From: Thermoplasmata archaeon
GTDB lineage: Archaea > Thermoplasmatota > Thermoplasmata > Lutacidiplasmatales > UBA184
Reading direction: 5' to 3'
Length of the DNA: 42,032 bases
Assembly (NCBI GenBank): GCA_022749995.1
Contig: JAKIWO010000002.1
Coordinates: 1-42,032 of the forward strand
Shown here: in pieces, positions 38,155-42,032 of the stretch
How positions within the stretch are numbered: the first letter of the stretch is position 1
Layout: every line of letters begins with the position of its first letter
Made by a program: the position numbers and the translations under genes
The notes under the pieces: generated by a model
The model's input: the letters and a program-made list of their open reading frames with translations, nothing else
What the model was told of the DNA's origin: nothing
Database searches by the model: none

Positions 38155-39513
38155 GTGCGGCCGCCCACCGTCCGATTCCTGGGCGGGGTGCGGGAGATCG
38201 GTGGGAACAAGATCCTCGTCGAGGACGGGCCGGACCGGATCCTCTTCGACTTTGGCCCTTCCTTTGACCCCCGCCGCGAGGAGTACTACTTCGACTTCCT
38301 CCAGCCGCGCTCGACGAGCCCGGTCAAGGACCTGCTCGAGTTCGACCTGATCCCCTGGCTCGACGGCCTGTACTCGCCGGAGGCGCTCGGTGGCATGGAA
38401 GAGCGGTACACGGAGCCCTCGGTCCACGCGGTGTTCGTGAGCCACGCGCACGCCGACCACGCCGGGTACTTGCGGTACATCGATCCCGCCATTCCCGTGT
38501 ACACGAGCGCCGGGACCCGGAAGATCCTCGAGTCCAACCGCGCCACCAATCCGTCACTCAACTACGGCGACCATCCCTGGAAGACGCTCTCCCCAGGGAG
38601 CGCGGTCCGGGTGGGATCGATCGAGGTGGTACCGTACCCCGTCGACCACAGTGTGCCCTACGCCACGGGGTTCCTCGTCCGGACCGGCGCCGGGTCACTC
38701 GCGTACACGGGCGACTTCCGCCGCCACGGCCCCCGGGCGGCACTCACCACCCGATTCCTCTCGGCGGCCGCTGCCGAGCGGCCCGCGGGACTCATCATCG
38801 AAGGGACTCGCGCGGGACCGGATCCGCGACGGAGCCTCTCGGAGGAGGGGGTACGCAAGGAATTGGACCGGCTGCTCGCCGCCACGCCCGGACTCGCCCT
38901 CGTCTCCTGCTACCCGCGCGACGTGGACCGGATACGCACCCTCCACGCCGCCGCGCAGGATGCCGGGCGCACTCTGGTGGTGCCGGCCAAAGCCGCCTTT
39001 CTTTTGCAAAGCCTGCAAGGCGACGACGAGCTCCCCGTCCCCCGCCTCGGCCAGGACCCATACCTCCGGGTCTATCGACGGTCCAAGAAGCGGCTGTTCA
39101 AGTGGGAACAGCCGCTGCTCGACGAGGCGATCGACGCCGAGGAGGTTCACCGCCGCGGCAAGGAACTGTTGTTGTTGCTCGACCTGTTCCAGTTTGCGGA
39201 ACTCAACGACCTGAGGCCCGAGCCGGGCACGCCGTTCGTCCGCTCGATGAGCGAGCCGTTCTCCGAGGAGGACGTCAACGACCACGTGCTCCGCAACTGG
39301 CTCGAACACTTCGACCTGCGACTGCACCAGATGCACGCCTCGGGCCACTGCTCCGGGCCCGAGCTGGCGGAGGTCTGCCGCGAGGTGAACGCGCGGGCGG
39401 TCTTTCCCGTGCATACCGAGCACCCCGAGGCGTTCGCGAGTGGGCCGGGACGGTTCTGCCCCCCGACGAAAGGGGACCGCTACCGGATCGAGACCGGCGA
39501 GGTGGAGCGATGA
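38155..39513 (+). CDS. RNase J-like metallo-beta-lactamase/beta-CASP nuclease
   Basis: 452 aa, GTG start. Metallo-beta-lactamase motif HAHADH (residues 97-102), a further metal ligand His in YPVDHSVPYA, Asp in YTGDFRRHG, a beta-CASP insertion, and the C-terminal MHASGHCSGPEL and FPVHTEHPEAF that are typical of RNase J-type proteins (motifs B and C). It probably degrades or trims RNA 5'-3' or cuts internally. The N-terminal VRFLGGVREIGGNKILVEDG is the RNase J-like opening. Its stop overlaps the radB start by 4 nt. Exact relation to aRNase J as opposed to other MBL RNases needs a tree. Confidence 0.87.
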   Translation: MRPPTVRFLGGVREIGGNKILVEDGPDRILFDFGPSFDPRREEYYFDFLQPRSTSPVKDLLEFDLIPWLDGLYSPEALGGMEERYTEPSVHAVFVSHAHADHAGYLRYIDPAIPVYTSAGTRKILESNRATNPSLNYGDHPWKTLSPGSAVRVGSIEVVPYPVDHSVPYATGFLVRTGAGSLAYTGDFRRHGPRAALTTRFLSAAAAERPAGLIIEGTRAGPDPRRSLSEEGVRKELDRLLAATPGLALVSCYPRDVDRIRTLHAAAQDAGRTLVVPAKAAFLLQSLQGDDELPVPRLGQDPYLRVYRRSKKRLFKWEQPLLDEAIDAEEVHRRGKELLLLLDLFQFAELNDLRPEPGTPFVRSMSEPFSEEDVNDHVLRNWLEHFDLRLHQMHASGHCSGPELAEVCREVNARAVFPVHTEHPEAFASGPGRFCPPTKGDRYRIETGEVER

Positions 39514-40232
39514 GCCCGACCGCGACGCCTGCCGAGGGGGCCGGTCCGACCCGTCTTCCCACGGGAGTGCCCGCGCTCGACCGGCTCCTGGGCGGCGGCT
39601 ACGACACCGACGGGCTCACGATGCTCTACGGCGAGGGTGGGAGCGGAAAGACGGTCCTGTGTTTGGCTGCGGCGACGCAGGTGGCCCGGGAGGGGCGGCA
39701 CGTTCTCTACATCGACACGGAGGGGGTCTCCCCGGAACGCGCGGCGGCCGGCTCGGGGGACGGTGCCAGCGCGTTGTTGCGGAGGTGGCTGTTGGCCTCC
39801 CCCCGGTCGCTCGAGGAACAGGGTCGGGCCGTCCGCACCGGGTGTGCCCTGGTGCGGGAAGGGCGTCGTCCGTTCGGCCTGGTGGTGCTGGACTCCGCGA
39901 CGCTGTACTACCGCCTCGCCCTCGGCACTCCCGAGGAGGACGAGGCTCGCTCGGAGCTCCTGCACGAACTGGCCGAGCTCCTCGCAACGGCGATCCACGC
40001 CGAAGTACCGGTGCTGCTCACCAACCAGGTCTGGCACAACGTCACCACCGGCGTCACCGAGCCGCTGGGCGGTTCGTTCCTGATCCACGTGGCCAAGACG
40101 GTCCTGCGGCTCGAGCGACCTGCTCCGGATCGGCGCCGAGCGGTGCTCGTCAAGCACCGCTCCCGGCCCGAAGGCAGCGCAGAGTTCCGCATCACGGGCA
40201 CCGGTATCGAGGGGTTGCCGAGCGAACTATAA
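39510..40232 (+). CDS. radB: DNA repair and recombination protein RadB
   Basis: 240 aa from ATG 39510, overlapping the upstream stop (ATGA). RecA-fold ATPase core without the N-terminal helix-hairpin-helix domain of RadA. Walker A GEGGSGKT (41-48), TRLPTGVPALDRLLGGG, HVLYIDTEGVSPER, Walker B LVVLDSATLYYRL, L2-like VLLTNQVWHNV and C-terminal RRAVLVKHRSRPEG. RadB is a euryarchaeal RadA paralogue that aids homologous recombination. The frame continues upstream, but that part is antisense or out of frame with the RNase J-like gene. Its TAA lies inside the TATA box of the next gene. Confidence 0.92.
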   Translation: MSPTATPAEGAGPTRLPTGVPALDRLLGGGYDTDGLTMLYGEGGSGKTVLCLAAATQVAREGRHVLYIDTEGVSPERAAAGSGDGASALLRRWLLASPRSLEEQGRAVRTGCALVREGRRPFGLVVLDSATLYYRLALGTPEEDEARSELLHELAELLATAIHAEVPVLLTNQVWHNVTTGVTEPLGGSFLIHVAKTVLRLERPAPDRRRAVLVKHRSRPEGSAEFRITGTGIEGLPSEL

Positions 40233-40233
40233 G
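40226..40233 (+). promoter_or_regulatory. TATA box of the methylguanine methyltransferase, overlapping the radB stop
   Basis: ACTATAAG centred 26 nt before GTG 40256; the radB stop TAA (40230-40232) is part of it. Predicts a leaderless transcript and separate control from radB. Confidence 0.6.
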
Positions 40234-40255
40234 CCGCCCCACCGATGCCGCCGGC

Positions 40256-40816
40256 GTGGCCAGCGGGTCGGAGTTCGCCCTCGTGTCGACCGTCATCGGC
40301 ACCTTCCGGATCGTTTACCACGACCGGACCGTCCAGGCCGTCGACCTCCTCGAGCGGGGGATCGAGCAGTCGGGCCCCCCCAGCGACGCGCGCCCCACCG
40401 CCCACTTCCCCCCCGGCAGTCCGCCGGCTCAGCTCCGGGAGTATTTCTCCGGGCGCCGACGGGAGTTCCAACTCGAGGTGGACCCGCTCGGGGGCGAGTT
40501 CGACCGGGGTGTCTGGAAGGTGCTGGAAAAGGTGCAGCCGGGCCGGACCATCTCCTACGGCGAGCTGGCCCGGAAGTCCGGCCATGCCGGCAGCGCCCGG
40601 GCCGTCGGCGGCTCGGTCGCCCGCAACCCCATCCCGATCGTGAGTCCCTGCCACCGGGTCGTGGGCGAGAAGGGGGACCTGACGGGCTTCGGCCTCGGGC
40701 TCTGGCGCAAGCGCTGGCTGCTCCAGCACGAGGGTGCCTGGCCGCTCAAGTCGCACACGGTCGACGGACCGCCGGACCACGCCCAGCGGACGCTGGACGG
40801 ACCGCACCGGCGTTAG
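40256..40816 (+). CDS. ogt: Methylated-DNA--protein-cysteine methyltransferase (O6-methylguanine)
   Basis: 186 aa from GTG 40256. Suicide enzyme that transfers the O6-alkyl group of guanine to its Cys. Seen: FDRGVWKVLEKVQPGRTISYGELAR (helix-turn-helix entry, shown in part), GSARAVGGSVARNPIPIV, and the active site PCHRVV with Cys132, then LTGFGLGLWRKRWLLQHEG. The short N-terminal domain is present. The tail (about 25 residues) is Pro/His-rich. It converges on the EF-2 gene and their stops share bases: TAG at 40814-40816 and, on the minus strand, TAA at 40815-40813. Confidence 0.94.
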   Translation: MASGSEFALVSTVIGTFRIVYHDRTVQAVDLLERGIEQSGPPSDARPTAHFPPGSPPAQLREYFSGRRREFQLEVDPLGGEFDRGVWKVLEKVQPGRTISYGELARKSGHAGSARAVGGSVARNPIPIVSPCHRVVGEKGDLTGFGLGLWRKRWLLQHEGAWPLKSHTVDGPPDHAQRTLDGPHRR

Positions 40817-42032
40817 CCGGAGTAGTACGCGGCGTCGTACGGCTCGGGCTTGAGCCCACGGCGCTGGCGGATCTGGCCCACGACCTCGGGCTGCATCTCC
40901 TTCGGGAGGGTCTCAAAGCCCATCGACTCCGTCGACCAGAGCACCTTGCCGGCGGTGGCGCTGCGGATGTCGGAGGCGAAGCCGAACATCTCGGCGACGG
41001 GGACCTTGGCCACGATCGTCTGCAGGTCTCCGACGCTCGTCATGTCCTGGATCTCCCCGCGCCGGCGCTGGAGTTCGCGGGTACCGTTGGCCAACACCTC
41101 CTGGGGGACGTTGAGGGTGACCTTCTGCAGCGGCTCTAGGAGCACCCGGCCGGCGACGCACATCGCGCCGTACATCCCCGAGCGGGCCGCGGGGATCGTC
41201 TGGGCCGGACCCCGGTGGATGGAGTCCTCGTGCAGCTTGGCATCGACGAGCCGCACCTTGAGCCCGTAGACCTTCTCGTTGGCGAGCGGGCCCCGGTTCA
41301 TCGCCTCCTTGAAGGCGTCGACGATGAGCTCCATCGTCTCGTTCAGGTACTGGATGCCCTTGGTCACATCGAGGAGCAGGTTCGTCCCCTCCACGGCGAC
41401 GATCCCGCGTCCTTCCTCCCGGGGCACGCCGAGCTCGGCGAGCTTGGCGACGACCACTTTGGTGTCCTTGAACGACTTGCCCTGAGGGATCTCGCCGTCG
41501 CGGATGGCGGCCACGACGCCGGCCGGCAACGCCTCGACCTCGAAGTAGAACTTGTTGTGCTTGTTCGGGGACTTCCCCTCGAAGGGACCCCCGGGGCCGC
41601 CGACGGTCTCCCGGTAGACGACGATCGGCTTGGAGGCCTCGATCTCGACCTTGTAGTCGTTGACGATCCGGTACTGGGTGATCTCGAGGTGGAGTTCGCC
41701 CATCCCCGAGAGCAGGTGCTCGCCGGTCTCGGGGTTGATCTCCACGCGCAGGCTCGCGTCCTCCTTGGCGATCTTGCGCATCGTCTCGATGAGCTTGGGC
41801 AGGTCGGCCATGTGCTTCGGCTCGATCGCGACGGTGACCACCGGCTCGGAGACGTGGCGGATCTCCTCGAACGGCACCATCTCCGGGGCGTTGGACATGG
41901 TCGTGCCGGCGAAGGCATCGGAGAGGCCGATGACCGCGGCGATGTTGCCGGCGGTGACCTCCTCCACCATGAGCCGCTCCGGGCCCATGAACAGCGAGAC
42001 GTGCTGGATCCGGTTCTTGAGCTTCGTCCCGA
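40813..42032 (-). CDS. fusA: Elongation factor 2, C-terminal part (gene continues past the right edge)
   Basis: Partial: the frame is open to the edge of the window, entering with GTKLKNRIQHVSLFMGPER, so about 406 codons of domains II to V are present and the GTPase domain lies outside. Domain III-V marks: EPKHMADLPKLIETM, SGMGELHLEITQYR, the diphthamide site SIHRGPAQTIPAARSGMYGA (His target of the diphthamide pathway) and the C-terminal FGFASDIRSATAGKVLWSTES, ending RRGLKPEPYDAAYYSG. It drives translocation. An ATG at 41988 is internal, not the gene start. Confidence 0.96.
   Translation of the reverse strand, partial: GTKLKNRIQHVSLFMGPERLMVEEVTAGNIAAVIGLSDAFAGTTMSNAPEMVPFEEIRHVSEPVVTVAIEPKHMADLPKLIETMRKIAKEDASLRVEINPETGEHLLSGMGELHLEITQYRIVNDYKVEIEASKPIVVYRETVGGPGGPFEGKSPNKHNKFYFEVEALPAGVVAAIRDGEIPQGKSFKDTKVVVAKLAELGVPREEGRGIVAVEGTNLLLDVTKGIQYLNETMELIVDAFKEAMNRGPLANEKVYGLKVRLVDAKLHEDSIHRGPAQTIPAARSGMYGAMCVAGRVLLEPLQKVTLNVPQEVLANGTRELQRRRGEIQDMTSVGDLQTIVAKVPVAEMFGFASDIRSATAGKVLWSTESMGFETLPKEMQPEVVGQIRQRRGLKPEPYDAAYYSG

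Noticed and set aside
1-42032. Insertion sequences, CRISPR arrays, integrase or replication origin
   Set aside because: No repeat arrays, transposase motifs, Cas genes, attachment sites or origin-binding repeat clusters were found on reading both strands.

Overview
The window is a gene-dense, very GC-rich stretch of an archaeal chromosome. Archaeal identity is secure: it carries the proteasome alpha subunit, SBDS, the exosome core Rrp4/Rrp41/Rrp42, ribosomal protein L37Ae, RNA polymerase subunit P, RadB, Trm1, archaeal/eukaryal-type glycyl-tRNA synthetase, an Lhr helicase and elongation factor 2, plus an intron-containing tRNA-Trp. Many genes have a TATA-like box about 26-30 nt before the start codon, so transcripts should be leaderless or have very short leaders. 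GTG starts are common. A high-GC, uncultivated Thermoplasmatota-like (euryarchaeal sensu lato) lineage fits these traits, but that placement is inference; no phylogeny was run.

Layout. 1-5.5 kb (minus strand): an ABC-2 exporter (one ATPase, two permeases, with a flavin/PPOX-fold gene between the permeases), a Cys-rich HesB/IscA-like protein and a polysaccharide flippase. 5.5-6.5 kb: a hemerythrin-like protein and tRNA-Trp(CCA) with an 87-nt intron. 6.6-10.9 kb: a probable cobalamin importer (btuF, btuC, btuD) facing a winged-helix regulator. 10.9-17.2 kb: larE-uvrB on minus, divergent from a PPC/DUF296 gene and an Lhr helicase. 17.3-21.8 kb: a zinc-ribbon membrane protein, Trm1, a THEP1-type NTPase, a HemK2-like methyltransferase, a second methyltransferase and purQ. 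21.8-25.1 kb: a PfkB kinase-moeA-moaA operon. 25.2-29 kb (plus): amidohydrolase-glyS, then a coiled-coil protein-UPF0200 kinase-like pair. 29-33.6 kb: an unknown protein with an archaeal HTH regulator, a metallophosphoesterase, and a DUF255/thioredoxin-fold protein. 33.7-38.1 kb: the archaeal proteasome-exosome superoperon (psmA, SBDS, rrp4, rrp41, rrp42, rpl37ae, rpoP). 38.1-42 kb: an RNase J-like nuclease, radB and a methylguanine methyltransferase, converging on the 3' part of the EF-2 gene, which runs off the right edge.

How the genes work together: much of the window is information processing (RNA decay, tRNA modification and charging, translation, DNA repair), interleaved with cofactor acquisition (B12 import, molybdopterin, sulfur transfer by LarE, Fe-S). 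I see no insertion sequence, integrase, CRISPR array or replication origin, and no gene-free stretch longer than about 300 nt apart from the tRNA region. The points most worth a second look are the reading-frame conflict at the 5' end of rrp4 with an overlapping leaderless 31-codon ORF, the tRNA-Trp intron that looks like a degenerate C/D guide RNA for the anticodon loop, the btuC gene with no usable start codon, and several long convergent gene overlaps.
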